From NCBI RefSeq assembly GCF_027947575.1, contig NZ_CP116256.1, forward strand, positions 6,820,001 through 6,884,000: a stretch of 64,000 bases of DNA. Reading direction: 5' to 3'. The notes beneath the pieces are model-generated. The model worked only from the letters and a program-made list of their open reading frames with translations, had not been told where the DNA came from and did no database searches. Of the stretch, positions 48,297 to 56,969 are shown piece by piece. The stretch's first letter is position 1, and every line of letters begins with the position of its first letter. Origin of the DNA: Streptomyces rubrogriseus. Lineage in GTDB: Bacteria; Actinomycetota; Actinomycetes; Streptomycetales; Streptomycetaceae. The position numbers and the translations under genes were made by a program.

Positions 48297-49691
48297 ATGC
48301 CGGAAGCCGTCATACGCACCGACACCAGCCCGCCGGGACTCCTCGCGTCCCTCGATCCCCTGTTGCGGGAGTGGCTGCCGCGGCAACGCTGGTTCGCCGG
48401 CAAGGGTCGCCCGGTCACCGGCTTCTCCCTGGTCGCCGCGACCGAACTGCTCCCCGCCGACTCCCGCCTCGGCCTCCACCACATGCTGGTCCGCGCCCAC
48501 CAGCGGCACACCCCGGCCGGAGGCGGGGCTCGGGAACCGGGCGACTGCTACCAGCTCCTGATCGGCACCCGCGAGGCGCTGCCGCCCCGGCTCGCCCCCG
48601 CCCTGATCGGTCATGTGACCGAGGGCCCGGCGGCCGGACGCACCGCCTACGACGCCCTGTACGACACCCGTCCCGCCGAGGTGCTGCTCGAGGCGCTGCG
48701 CACGCGGGCCCGCATCGGCGGGCTGCGCTTCGAGCGGGCACCGGACGACGGCATACGCGCGGGGCTGGTGCCGCGGCTGATGACCGCCGAGCAGTCGAAC
48801 TCGTCGGTCGTGTACGGAGATACGTTCATCCTGAAGTTGCTGCGGCGGATCGTGCCCGGCGTCAACCCCGACCTGGAACTGCCGCTGGCCCTGGCCCGCG
48901 AGGGCTGCCCCCGGGTGCCCGCACCGGCGGGGTGGATGGTGGCGGACCTGGCCGGCCGGTCCTGGGTGCTGGGCGTGCTCCAGCCCTATCTGCAGGGCGC
49001 GACCGACGGCTGGGAGCTGGCGCTGCGCGAGCTGGCCAAGGGCGAGGACTTCGCCGCCGAGGCCCGGGCGCTCGGGCGGGCCACCGCCGAGGTGCACACC
49101 GCGCTGGCCCGCGCGCTGCCGACCGTCACCCTCGGCCACGCCCAGGCGCGGCAGCTCGCCGACGGCATGATCGAGCGGCTGGAGGCGGCGGCGCGGGCGG
49201 TGCCCCTGCTCCGGTCGTACGCGCCCGGGTTGCGGACGGCGTTCACGGCGTTGGCGGACCTGGCTTCGGAGGGCCGTACCTGGTCGGCGCAGCGCGTCCA
49301 CGGCGACCTGCACCTCGGCCAGTGCCTGCGCTCCCCCGACGGGGAGTGGTCCCTGATCGACTTCGAGGGGGAACCGGCGAAGCCCCTGGCCGAGCGCCGG
49401 CTGCCGCAGCCCGCGGTGCGGGACGTCGCGGGGATGCTGCGCTCCTTCGACTACGCCGCGCACTCGGCCGACGTACGTGTACCGGGCTGGGCCGAGTCCT
49501 GCCGGGCCGCGTACTGCACCGGGTACGCGGAGGCGGGCGGCCACGACCCGCGCACCGACCCGGTGCTGCTGCGCGCCTACGAGACGGACAAGGCGGTCTA
49601 CGAGGTCCTGTACGAGGCCCGGCACCGTCCCGACTGGCTCGAGGTGCCCCTGGCGGCGGTGCGCCGCCTGTCCGTGCCCGAGCCGGCCTGA
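48297..49691 (+). CDS. mak: Maltokinase (Pep2/Mak)
   Basis: 464-residue aminoglycoside-phosphotransferase-like kinase that makes maltose-1-phosphate for GlgE. N-terminal cap: [21 protein letters not shown], the family start. Kinase core: [19 protein letters not shown] with the ATP-site Lys, catalytic [13 protein letters not shown] and metal-binding [16 protein letters not shown]. 20 bp downstream of treS with an AAGGA site. Completes trehalose to maltose to maltose-1-phosphate to glucan with its neighbours. Confidence 0.95.
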   Translation: MPEAVIRTDTSPPGLLASLDPLLREWLPRQRWFAGKGRPVTGFSLVAATELLPADSRLGLHHMLVRAHQRHTPAGGGAREPGDCYQLLIGTREALPPRLAPALIGHVTEGPAAGRTAYDALYDTRPAEVLLEALRTRARIGGLRFERAPDDGIRAGLVPRLMTAEQSNSSVVYGDTFILKLLRRIVPGVNPDLELPLALAREGCPRVPAPAGWMVADLAGRSWVLGVLQPYLQGATDGWELALRELAKGEDFAAEARALGRATAEVHTALARALPTVTLGHAQARQLADGMIERLEAAARAVPLLRSYAPGLRTAFTALADLASEGRTWSAQRVHGDLHLGQCLRSPDGEWSLIDFEGEPAKPLAERRLPQPAVRDVAGMLRSFDYAAHSADVRVPGWAESCRAAYCTGYAEAGGHDPRTDPVLLRAYETDKAVYEVLYEARHRPDWLEVPLAAVRRLSVPEPA

Positions 49692-49731
49692 CGTCCCCGT
49701 CCGCTCCCACCGTGCCCAGGAGGCCCCACCC

Positions 49732-52104
49732 GTGACCCCCCGCCCCTCGTCCAGCGGCCCCGACCCGAAGAAGACGACCGGGAAGAAGCCTGCCGGGAAG
49801 ACGCCGACCGGGAAGAAGCCGGCCAAGGCCGCGAAGAAGAAGGCCCCCCGGAAGACCACCGCCTCCGCCGCCCCCACCGGCACCCCCTCCGACACCGTCC
49901 CCGGGGCAGAGGTCGCCGTCTCCCCCGCCCCGGACGCCGCCGACCGGGAGCGGCTGCTCGCCGGCACGCACCACGATCCGCACGCGGTGCTCGGCGCCCA
50001 CCGGGTGCCCGGCGGGGTCGCGTTCCGGGTGTTCCGGCCGTACGCACTTGCCGTGACCGTGCTGTCCGGGGAGCTGCGGGTCGGGCTGCACGACGACGGG
50101 GACGGTTTCTTCTCCGGCCTGGTGCCGCTGAAGGAGGTCCCGGCCCACCGGCTCCTCGTGGCGTACGAGGGGACGGAACAGGAGGTCGAGGACCCGTACC
50201 GCTTCCTGCCCACCCTGGGCGAGCTGGACCTGCACCTGCTCGGCGAGGGGCGGCACGAGCAGCTGTGGCGGGCGCTCGGCGCGCACCCGACGACGCACGA
50301 CGGGGTGGCGGGCACCCGGTTCGCGGTGTGGGCGCCGAACGCGCGCGGGGTCCGGGTGGCCGGCGGCTTCAACTTCTGGGACGGCACCGGGCACCCGATG
50401 CGCTCGCTCGGCTCGACCGGGGTGTGGGAGCTGTTCCTGCCGGGCGTCGGCGCGGGCGAGCTGTACAAGTTCGAGATCACCCGGCCCGACGGATCGCGCA
50501 CCTTCCGCGCCGACCCGCTGGCCCGGCGTACGGAGGTGCCGCCCGCCACGTCCTCCGTCGTGCACGCCTCGGACTACACGTGGGGCGACGAGGAGTGGCT
50601 GGCCCACCGCGCGGACGCGCCCGCGCACGAGGCTCCGATGTCGGTGTACGAGGTCCACCTGCCCTCCTGGCGCCCCGGCCTGACCTACCGGGACCTGGCC
50701 GAGCAGCTCCCCGCCTACGTCGCGGACCTCGGCTTCACCCACGTCGAGCTGATGCCGGTCGCCGAGCATCCCTTCGGCGGCTCCTGGGGGTACCAGGTCA
50801 CCGGCTTCTACGCGCCCACGGCCCGGCTCGGCGACCCCGACGACTTCAAGTACCTGGTCGACCGGCTGCACCGGGCCGGGATCGGCGTGCTGATGGACTG
50901 GGTACCGGCGCACTTCCCGCGCGACGACTGGGCGCTGGCCGAGTTCGACGGGCGCCCGCTGTACGAGCACTCCGATCCGCTGCGGGCCGCGCATCCGGAC
51001 TGGGGGACGCTGGAGTTCGACTTCGGGCGCCGGGAGGTGCGCAACTTCCTGGTCGCCAACGCCGTGTACTGGTGCGAGGAGTTCCACATCGACGGGCTGC
51101 GCGTGGACGCGGTCGCCTCGATGCTGTACCTGGACTACTCGCGCGAGCCGGGCCGGTGGACGCCGAACGAGCACGGCGGCCGGGAGAACCTGGACGCGGT
51201 CGCGTTCCTCCAGGAGATGAACGCGACGCTGTACCGGCGGGTGCCCGGCGTCGTGACGGTGGCGGAGGAGTCGACGGCCTGGGACGGGGTCACGCGGGCC
51301 ACGCACCACGAGGGGCCGAGCGGCTTCGGCGGGCTCGGCTTCGGGCTCAAGTGGAACATGGGCTGGATGCACGACTCGCTCGACTACATGAGCCACGAGC
51401 CGGTGCACCGCAAGCACCACCACGGGGAGCTGACCTTCTCCATGGTGTACGCGTACAGCGAGAACTACGTGCTGCCGATATCCCACGACGAGGTGGTGCA
51501 CGGCAAGAGGTCCCTGGTGTCGAAGATGCCCGGCGACTGGTGGCAGCAGCGCGCCAACGAGCGGGCGTACCTGGGCTTCATGTGGGCGCACCCCGGCAAG
51601 CAGCTGCTGTTCATGGGGCAGGAGTTCGCGCAGGGCGCGGAGTGGTCGGAGGCGCACGGCCCCGACTGGTGGCTGCTCGACCCGGAGTACGGGGCGTCGG
51701 CGGACCACCGGGGCGTGCGCGACCTGGTGCGGGACCTGAACACCGTCTACCGGGCGACGCCCGCGCTGTGGCGGCGCGACACCCACCCTTCCGGCTTCTC
51801 GTGGGTGGTCGGCGACGCGGCCGAGGACAACGTCCTGGCGTTCCTGCGGCTGGACGCCGACGGCACTCCGCTGCTCGCGGTGTCGAACTTCGCCCCGGTG
51901 GTCCGCTCCGGCTACCGCCTCGGCGTGCCCGACGAGGTCCCGGCCTGGCACGAGGTGCTCAACACCGACGCGGCCCGGTACGGCGGCGGCGACGTGGTCA
52001 ACCCGGACCCGGTCAAGCCGGAGCCGCAGGGGTGGCACGGCCGCCCGGCGAGCATCCGGCTGACCCTGCCGCCCCTGGCGACGGTGTGGCTGCGTCCGGC
52101 CTGA
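49732..52104 (+). CDS. glgB: 1,4-alpha-glucan branching enzyme GlgB with Lys-rich N-terminal tail
   Basis: 790-residue GH13_9 branching enzyme that adds alpha-1,6 branches to the GlgE product. After a ~65-residue tail come two N-terminal CBM48-like domains ([36 protein letters not shown]), then the barrel with [36 protein letters not shown] (nucleophile Asp), [13 protein letters not shown] (acid Glu) and [10 protein letters not shown]. Residues ~12-45 are Lys/Pro/Ala/Thr repeats like a histone H1 tail. The GTG at 49732 has AGGAGG upstream; starting later would drop the tail. Last gene of the operon. Confidence 0.96.
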   Translation: MTPRPSSSGPDPKKTTGKKPAGKTPTGKKPAKAAKKKAPRKTTASAAPTGTPSDTVPGAEVAVSPAPDAADRERLLAGTHHDPHAVLGAHRVPGGVAFRVFRPYALAVTVLSGELRVGLHDDGDGFFSGLVPLKEVPAHRLLVAYEGTEQEVEDPYRFLPTLGELDLHLLGEGRHEQLWRALGAHPTTHDGVAGTRFAVWAPNARGVRVAGGFNFWDGTGHPMRSLGSTGVWELFLPGVGAGELYKFEITRPDGSRTFRADPLARRTEVPPATSSVVHASDYTWGDEEWLAHRADAPAHEAPMSVYEVHLPSWRPGLTYRDLAEQLPAYVADLGFTHVELMPVAEHPFGGSWGYQVTGFYAPTARLGDPDDFKYLVDRLHRAGIGVLMDWVPAHFPRDDWALAEFDGRPLYEHSDPLRAAHPDWGTLEFDFGRREVRNFLVANAVYWCEEFHIDGLRVDAVASMLYLDYSREPGRWTPNEHGGRENLDAVAFLQEMNATLYRRVPGVVTVAEESTAWDGVTRATHHEGPSGFGGLGFGLKWNMGWMHDSLDYMSHEPVHRKHHHGELTFSMVYAYSENYVLPISHDEVVHGKRSLVSKMPGDWWQQRANERAYLGFMWAHPGKQLLFMGQEFAQGAEWSEAHGPDWWLLDPEYGASADHRGVRDLVRDLNTVYRATPALWRRDTHPSGFSWVVGDAAEDNVLAFLRLDADGTPLLAVSNFAPVVRSGYRLGVPDEVPAWHEVLNTDAARYGGGDVVNPDPVKPEPQGWHGRPASIRLTLPPLATVWLRPA

Positions 52105-52120
52105 CCGGGCGGCCCGTCCG

Positions 52121-54370
52121 TCAGTCCGCGTCCACCAGCCCCTTCGGCAGCGGCTCGCTGTGCAGGACGCCGAGGTGCTGGGTGGCGCGGGTGAGGGCAA
52201 CGTACAGGTCGCTGGTGCCGTAGCGGCCGGGCTCGACGACCAGGACGGAGTCGAATTCCAGGCCCTTGGACTGGCGCGGGTCGAGCAGGACGACGCGGTG
52301 GGTGAGGTCGGGCTCGGCGTCCGCCGTCACGCCGTCCAGGCGGGCCGCCAGGACCCGGTGCAGATCGCGCGGGGCGATGACGGCGAGGCGGCCCTCCTCG
52401 GGGGTCAGCTCCCGGACCGCCTCGGCCACGGCGGCCGGGAGGTCGCCGGTCGCGCGGACCCAGGGGCGTACGCCGGTCGAGCGAACCGAACTGGGCGGCG
52501 TGAACTCCGGGTCCTCGGCGCGGACCACGGCCGCCGCGAGGTCCATGATCTCGGCCGGGGTGCGGTAGTTGACGCCGAGACGGGTGTGCTCCCAGCGGTC
52601 CTCGACGTACGGGGCGAGGATCTTCGACCAGGAGCCGACGCCGGCCGCCTCCGCGGTCTGCGCCGGGTCGCCCACCAGGGTCATCGACCGGGTGGGGCAG
52701 CGGCGCATCAGCAGCCGCCAGGCCATCGGGGACAGCTCCTGCGCCTCGTCCACGATGATGTGCCCGAAGGCCCAGGTGCGGTCGGCCGCGGCGCGTTCGG
52801 CGGCGCTGCGGTGGTCGTCCTCCTCCTGGCGTTCGGCGAAGCGCTCGGCGTCGATGATGTCGTGCGCGGACAGGACCTCGGCGTCCTCCTCGTCCTTGTC
52901 CTCGAACTCGTAGGTCCGCGACGCGTACGACACGTCGAGCACGCCCTGCGCGTAGGCGATCTGCTCCTCGCGCTCGCGTTCGGCGCGGGAGCGGGCCACC
53001 CGGTCGTCGACGCCGAGCAGTTCGGCGGCCTCGTCCAGCAGGGGCACGTCGGCGACGGTCCAGCGCCGGGTGACCGGGCGGCGGACGGCGGCGGCGTCCT
53101 CGGCGGGCAGGAAGGCCTCGGGGGCGGCGAGCAGGTCGGCGACCAGGCGCTGCGGGGTGAGCCGGGGCCACAGCTGGTCGACGGCGGCCCAGACCTCGGG
53201 GTTCTCGGCGAGTTCGTCGCGGATCTGGGTGATGTCGCTGGGGTCGAGGAGGTTGCCGCCGTCGTAGGGATCGGTGCCGATGCGCTCGGCGACCATGTCG
53301 GTGAGGGTGTTGAGGATGTGGCCCTCGAAGTGCTCGCGGGCCGCGTTGTGCGGCAGCTTGGCGGCGCGGGTGCGCTCGCGGGCGACGTTGACCAGGTCGT
53401 CGTCGAGCATGAGGATGTCGCGGTCGTGCTCGATCGCGATCACCGGGTCGGGCAGTGCCTGCCGGTCGCGGACCGCCTCGGCGAGCACGTCGGCCATCTC
53501 GGCCCGGCCCTTCACGGCCGCCGCCTCGGGGGTGTCCGCCGCCGTGGCCTTCACGCCGGGGAACAGCTCGCCGACGGTGGCGAGGAGCACGCCGGTCTCG
53601 CCCAGCGAGGGCAGCACCTCGCCGATGTAGCCGAGGAAGGCCGGGTTGGGGCCGACGATGAGGACGGCGCGCTTGGCGAGCAGTTCGCGGTGCTCGTAGA
53701 GGAGGTAGGCGGCGCGGTGCAGGGCGACGGCGGTCTTGCCGGTGCCGGGGCCGCCCTCGACGACCAGGACGCCGCGGTGCGGGGCGCGGATGATGCGGTC
53801 CTGGTCGGCCTGGATGGTCTGCACGATGTCGCCCATGCGGCCGGTGCGCGCGGAGTTCAGCGCGGCGAGCAGCACGGCGTCGCCGGAGGGGTCCTCGTGG
53901 CCGGTGCGGGTCTCGTCGCCGAGGTCGAGGATCTCGTCGTGCAGCGCGGTGACCGTGCGGCCCTCGCTGGTGATGTGCCGGCGGCGGCGCAGCCCCATCG
54001 GGGTGTGGCCGGTGGCCAGGTAGAAGGGGCGGGCGACACCGGCCCGCCAGTCGATGAGGACGGGGGTGCGTTCGGCGTCGTCGGCGCGCAGGCCGATGCG
54101 GCCGATGTGGTGGCCCTCCCCGGAGGTGAGGTCGATCCGGCCGAAGCAGAGGGAGCCGTCCACCGCGTTGAGCGCGGCGAGCAGCCCGGAGCGCTCGGCG
54201 ACCAGGATGTCCCGCTCCAGGCGGGCCTGCTGGGGGGTGTTGCCCTGCGCGAGCGCGTCGGTCACGGAGTCCTCGGCGTCGCCGCGCAGCGCGTCCACGC
54301 GCGCGTACAGTCCGTCGATGAATTCCTGCTCGTGCAGCAATTCATCGTCCGGAAATTCGGTGTTTGACAA
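52121..54370 (-). CDS. HelD-like superfamily 1 helicase (RNA polymerase-associated type)
   Basis: ~749-residue UvrD/Rep-like ATPase. The N-terminal coiled region (LLHEQEFIDGLYARVDALRGD to QARLERDILVAERSG) is the arm typical of actinobacterial HelD, which releases and recycles RNA polymerase. Then come GRIDLTSGEGHHIGRIGL, Walker A VVEGGPGTGKTAVALHRAAYL, Walker B HIIVDEAQELSPMAWRLL, GDPAQTAEAAGVGSW, GVNYRTPAEIMDLA, and RQSKGLEFDSVLVVEP / YVALTRATQHLGVLH. The TTG at 54370 has GGGAG five bases upstream; ATG at 54388 is an alternative. Its leader overlaps, antisense, the small RNA described at 54400. Confidence 0.88.
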   Translation of the reverse strand: MSNTEFPDDELLHEQEFIDGLYARVDALRGDAEDSVTDALAQGNTPQQARLERDILVAERSGLLAALNAVDGSLCFGRIDLTSGEGHHIGRIGLRADDAERTPVLIDWRAGVARPFYLATGHTPMGLRRRRHITSEGRTVTALHDEILDLGDETRTGHEDPSGDAVLLAALNSARTGRMGDIVQTIQADQDRIIRAPHRGVLVVEGGPGTGKTAVALHRAAYLLYEHRELLAKRAVLIVGPNPAFLGYIGEVLPSLGETGVLLATVGELFPGVKATAADTPEAAAVKGRAEMADVLAEAVRDRQALPDPVIAIEHDRDILMLDDDLVNVARERTRAAKLPHNAAREHFEGHILNTLTDMVAERIGTDPYDGGNLLDPSDITQIRDELAENPEVWAAVDQLWPRLTPQRLVADLLAAPEAFLPAEDAAAVRRPVTRRWTVADVPLLDEAAELLGVDDRVARSRAEREREEQIAYAQGVLDVSYASRTYEFEDKDEEDAEVLSAHDIIDAERFAERQEEDDHRSAAERAAADRTWAFGHIIVDEAQELSPMAWRLLMRRCPTRSMTLVGDPAQTAEAAGVGSWSKILAPYVEDRWEHTRLGVNYRTPAEIMDLAAAVVRAEDPEFTPPSSVRSTGVRPWVRATGDLPAAVAEAVRELTPEEGRLAVIAPRDLHRVLAARLDGVTADAEPDLTHRVVLLDPRQSKGLEFDSVLVVEPGRYGTSDLYVALTRATQHLGVLHSEPLPKGLVDAD

Positions 54371-54393
54371 TTCCACTCCCGGCCGCATATACT
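54364..54393 (+). promoter_or_regulatory. Near-consensus housekeeping promoter driving a short transcript
   Basis: TTGACA (54364-54369), 18-base spacer, TATACT (54388-54393) on the plus strand, one mismatch from the full sigma-70/HrdB consensus and by far the best such match I saw. It reads into a non-coding, AT-rich gap, opposite to both flanking genes. Confidence 0.8.
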
Positions 54394-54399
54394 GTGCCT

Positions 54400-54493
54400 A
54401 CTGAACTTCTTCGCGACCTCATTCTTGTGAAGTCACGAATCAACGAATATACGCAGAGAAATCCCCCGAGCGCAATTGCTCGGGGGATTTTTT
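54400..54493 (+). ncRNA. Predicted ~94-nt small RNA between helicase and trxA genes
   Basis: Transcription from the promoter at 54364-54393 should begin near 54400 and end at the intrinsic terminator at 54461-54493. The interval is non-coding, clearly lower in GC than its surroundings, and antisense to the 5' leader of the helicase gene. A small ACTTC/GAAGT stem may form in its 5' half. No known RNA family is recognised. It could act in trans or regulate the helicase message in cis. Confidence 0.65.
54461..54493 (+). terminator. Intrinsic terminator with T-tract (possibly bidirectional)
   Basis: CCCCCGAGC (54463-54471), 6-base loop, GCTCGGGGG (54478-54486), then A and six T. The hairpin is flanked by CGCAG/CTGCG. 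On the minus strand it lies 31 bp after the trxA stop with a poorer TTTCTC tail, so it may also end trxA. Confidence 0.88.
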
Positions 54494-54523
54494 CTGCGTC
54501 GGCCAGTCCGGGTGCCGGGCCGG

Positions 54524-54853
54524 TCAGACCACGTCGGCCAGCTCCTCCAGCAACCGCCGCTTGGGCCGGGAGCCGACCATCGACTTCACCGGCTCACCGC
54601 CGCGGAACACCATGAACGTCGGCATCGACAGCACCTTGTACGCGTTCGTCGTCGCCGGGTTCTGGTCGACGTTCAGCTGCACCACACGGAGCCGGTCGCC
54701 CTCTTCCTCGGCGAGGGCGCTGAGCACCGGTGCCATCTGCCGGCACGGCGGGCACCAGTCGGCGGTGAACTCCACCAGTACGGGCAGCTCGGAGCCGATC
54801 ACCTCCGCCGCGAAGTCCGCGTCCGTCACCTCGGGCACCCCATGGGAACTCAT
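54524..54853 (-). CDS. trxA: Thioredoxin-like protein with CPPC active site
   Basis: 109-residue thioredoxin fold with active-site segment FTADWCPPCRQM; the usual CGPC is CPPC here, which changes redox potential and resembles some specialised thioredoxins. The cis-Pro segment VLSMPTFMVFRGGEPV is intact. The ATG at 54853 overlaps the stop of the MerR-type gene (ATGA), so both are expressed together and presumably respond to the same signal. Cytoplasmic, with no signal peptide. Confidence 0.93.
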   Translation of the reverse strand: MSSHGVPEVTDADFAAEVIGSELPVLVEFTADWCPPCRQMAPVLSALAEEEGDRLRVVQLNVDQNPATTNAYKVLSMPTFMVFRGGEPVKSMVGSRPKRRLLEELADVV

Positions 54854-55248
54854 CCGTGTCCTCCCAGTTCGCACTTGGGCTCCGGACCCCCCGGAGCCGC
54901 CGCCTCGGCCCGCGTCAGCTGCGCGGCGACCTGCGCGCGCACCGACGTGAGCTGCTCGATCAGCGTGTCCAGCTCGGCCAGCTTGCGCCGGTAGACCACG
55001 AGCGACGCCGGGCAGGAGTCGCCCTCGGGGTGCCCGGCGCGCAGGCACTCCACGAAGGGGCGGGTCTCCTCCAGGTCGAACCCGAAGTCCTGGAGGGTCC
55101 TGATCTGCCGCAGCAGCTTCAGGTCGTCCTCGTCGTAGGTCCGGTAGCCGTTGCCGCCCCGCCGGGCGGGCAGCAGGCCCCGCGACTCGTAGTACCGCAG
55201 CGTCCGCGTGGTGGTCCCGGCCCGTGCGGCCAGCTCGCCGATTCGCAT
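54850..55248 (-). CDS. MerR-family regulator coupled to trxA
   Basis: 132-residue regulator. N-terminal MerR HTH (MRIGELAARAGTTTRTLRYYESRGLLPARRGGNGYRTYDEDDL) is followed by the dimerisation helix (YRRKLAELDTLIEQLTSVRAQVAAQL). Cysteines sit in VECLRAGHPEGDSCPAS and in the C-terminal KCELGGHG, suggesting metal or thiol sensing. Upstream is a 9-bp perfect inverted repeat of MerR-operator type. It probably autoregulates and controls trxA. Confidence 0.9.
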   Translation of the reverse strand: MRIGELAARAGTTTRTLRYYESRGLLPARRGGNGYRTYDEDDLKLLRQIRTLQDFGFDLEETRPFVECLRAGHPEGDSCPASLVVYRRKLAELDTLIEQLTSVRAQVAAQLTRAEAAAPGGPEPKCELGGHG

Positions 55249-55262
55249 GGGGACGAACGTAA

Positions 55263-55284
55263 GCCTTGACGCGGACGTCAAGGC
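55263..55284 (-). promoter_or_regulatory. MerR-type operator
   Basis: GCCTTGACG-CGGA-CGTCAAGGC, a perfect 9-bp inverted repeat 15 bp upstream of the merR-type ATG; the arm contains a TTGAC -35-like string. Typical of autoregulated MerR promoters. Confidence 0.75.
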
Positions 55285-55321
55285 AAGAAGCCCCGCGCCG
55301 GGGGAGGGCGCGGGGCTTCTT
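55285..55321 (-). terminator. Terminator (distal) after dctA
   Basis: 14-bp perfect inverted repeat (55285-55298 with 55308-55321), 9-base loop; directly abuts the MerR operator. Confidence 0.75.
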
Positions 55322-55328
55322 CGGGGGG

Positions 55329-55369
55329 CCGGGCGGCTGAGCAACGGGGGGAGCACCTCAGCCGCCCGG
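55329..55369 (-). terminator. Terminator (proximal) after dctA
   Basis: 13-bp perfect inverted repeat (55329-55341 with 55357-55369), 46 bp after the dctA stop; first of two consecutive hairpins. Confidence 0.7.
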
Positions 55370-55414
55370 GGTGTGCGGGAGCCGCCCCGGCACGCGGGGG
55401 GCGCCGTACGGCCG

Positions 55415-56815
55415 TCAGGCCTTCGCCAGCTCCTTCTCGCCGCCCTGCTCGGGCAGGTCCGGAGCGCCGGCGCCGTCATCGTCGGCGGCGCCGTGACCGT
55501 CGTCCAGGAGGGTCTTCTCGTCGAACGGGGCCCGGCCGGCCAGCACCTCGTTCACCCGGTCCTTGTCGATCTCCTTGGTCCAGGTGCCGATGAGGACGGT
55601 GGCGACGGCGTTGCCGCCGAAGTTGGTCAGCGCGCGGGCCTCGCTCATGAAGCGGTCGATGCCGACGATCAGGCCGATGCCGTCCACCAGGGCGGGCTTG
55701 TGCGACTGGAGGCCGCCGGCCAGCGTGGCGAGACCGGCGCCGGAGACACCGGCGGCGCCCTTGGAGGCCACCAGCAGGAAGAGCAGCAGCGGGATCTGCT
55801 CGCCGATCGACATCGGTGTGCCCATGGCGTCCGAGATGAACAGCGAGGCCATGGTCATGTAGATCATGGTGCCGTCGAGGTTGAACGAGTAGCCGGTCGG
55901 GACGGTGATGCCGACCACCGGCTTGCTGACGCCCAGGTGCTCCATCTTCGCGATGAGGCGCGGCAGCGCCGACTCGGAGGAGGAGGTGGACAGGATCAGC
56001 AGGAACTCGCGGCCCAGGTACTTGAAGAGCGAGAAGACGTTGATCCCGGCGACGACGCGCAGCACCGTGCCGAGCACCACGAAGAGGAAGAGGACGCAGG
56101 TCACGTAGAAGCCGAGCATCAGCACGGCGAGGCTCTTGAGGGCGTCGACGCCCGCGGAGCCGGTGACGGCGGCGATGGCGCCGAAGGCACCGACCGGGGC
56201 GGCCCACATGATCATCGCCAGGACGCGGAAGACCAGCCGCTGGATGTGCTCGATGCCGCGCAGGACGGGCTGCCCGGCGGAACCCATGGCCTGCAGCGCG
56301 AAGCCGCAGAGCAGGGCGATGAGCAGGGTCTGGAGCACCTCGCCCGCGGTGAAGGCGGAGACGATGGTGGTCGGGATGATGCCCATCAGGAAGTCGACGG
56401 TGCCCTTGGCCTCCGCGTCGACCTGCGCCTGGCCGGTCTCCTTGACGGCGTCGGTGACCGCGAGGCCCGTGCCCGGGTCCAGGATGTTGCCGACGATCAG
56501 GCCGATGGCGAGCGCCACCAGCGACATCACCAGGAAGTAGCCCAGGGCGATGCCGCCGACCGCGCCGACCTTGGCGGCCTTGCGGACCGAGCCGATGCCC
56601 AGCACGATCGTGCAGAAGATGATCGGGGAGATCATCATCTTGATCAGGTTCACGAAGCCGGTGCCGAGCGGCTTCAGCTCGGTGGCGAAGTCGGGGGCGG
56701 CCAGACCGACGGCGATACCGAGGGCGACCGCGATGATCACGGCGATGTAGAGATAGTGCGTGCGGTCGCGCTTGGCTTTGGGTGCGGCAGGTGCCGTAGC
56801 GGCTTCGCTGGTCAC
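55415..56815 (-). CDS. dctA: C4-dicarboxylate/proton symporter DctA
   Basis: 466-residue member of the dicarboxylate/amino acid:cation symporter family. It has the family start (YIAVIIAVALGIAVGLAAPDFA), IKMMISPIIFCTIVLGIGS, and the substrate/ion-site hairpins STSSSESALPRLI (serine-rich) and GYSFNLDGTMIYMTMASLFI, with the late LVDGIGLIVGIDRFMSEARALTNFGGNAVATV that typifies DctA. The C-terminal ~45 residues are polar and acidic. The GTG at 56815 has AAGGAGG about six bases upstream. Divergent from its two-component genes. Confidence 0.94.
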   Translation of the reverse strand: MTSEAATAPAAPKAKRDRTHYLYIAVIIAVALGIAVGLAAPDFATELKPLGTGFVNLIKMMISPIIFCTIVLGIGSVRKAAKVGAVGGIALGYFLVMSLVALAIGLIVGNILDPGTGLAVTDAVKETGQAQVDAEAKGTVDFLMGIIPTTIVSAFTAGEVLQTLLIALLCGFALQAMGSAGQPVLRGIEHIQRLVFRVLAMIMWAAPVGAFGAIAAVTGSAGVDALKSLAVLMLGFYVTCVLFLFVVLGTVLRVVAGINVFSLFKYLGREFLLILSTSSSESALPRLIAKMEHLGVSKPVVGITVPTGYSFNLDGTMIYMTMASLFISDAMGTPMSIGEQIPLLLFLLVASKGAAGVSGAGLATLAGGLQSHKPALVDGIGLIVGIDRFMSEARALTNFGGNAVATVLIGTWTKEIDKDRVNEVLAGRAPFDEKTLLDDGHGAADDDGAGAPDLPEQGGEKELAKA

Positions 56816-56969
56816 GGCGGCCCTCCTTGACGACGTCGTCGGCATCACCGGCGTGCGGCTCACGTCCGGGGGTGTGTAGCGGGGACTGGGTGACTATCTC
56901 CCGGCGTGTGAGCGCGGTCACCCTTGCGTTCATTTAGTTCACAATCCAGCCACGAGGGAGACTGGCGGC

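Noticed and set aside
54371..54523. Rifamycin-associated element in front of the HelD-like gene (HelR-type resistance)
   Set aside because: No 19-bp inverted repeat of that kind is visible; the gap instead holds the promoter/terminator unit described.
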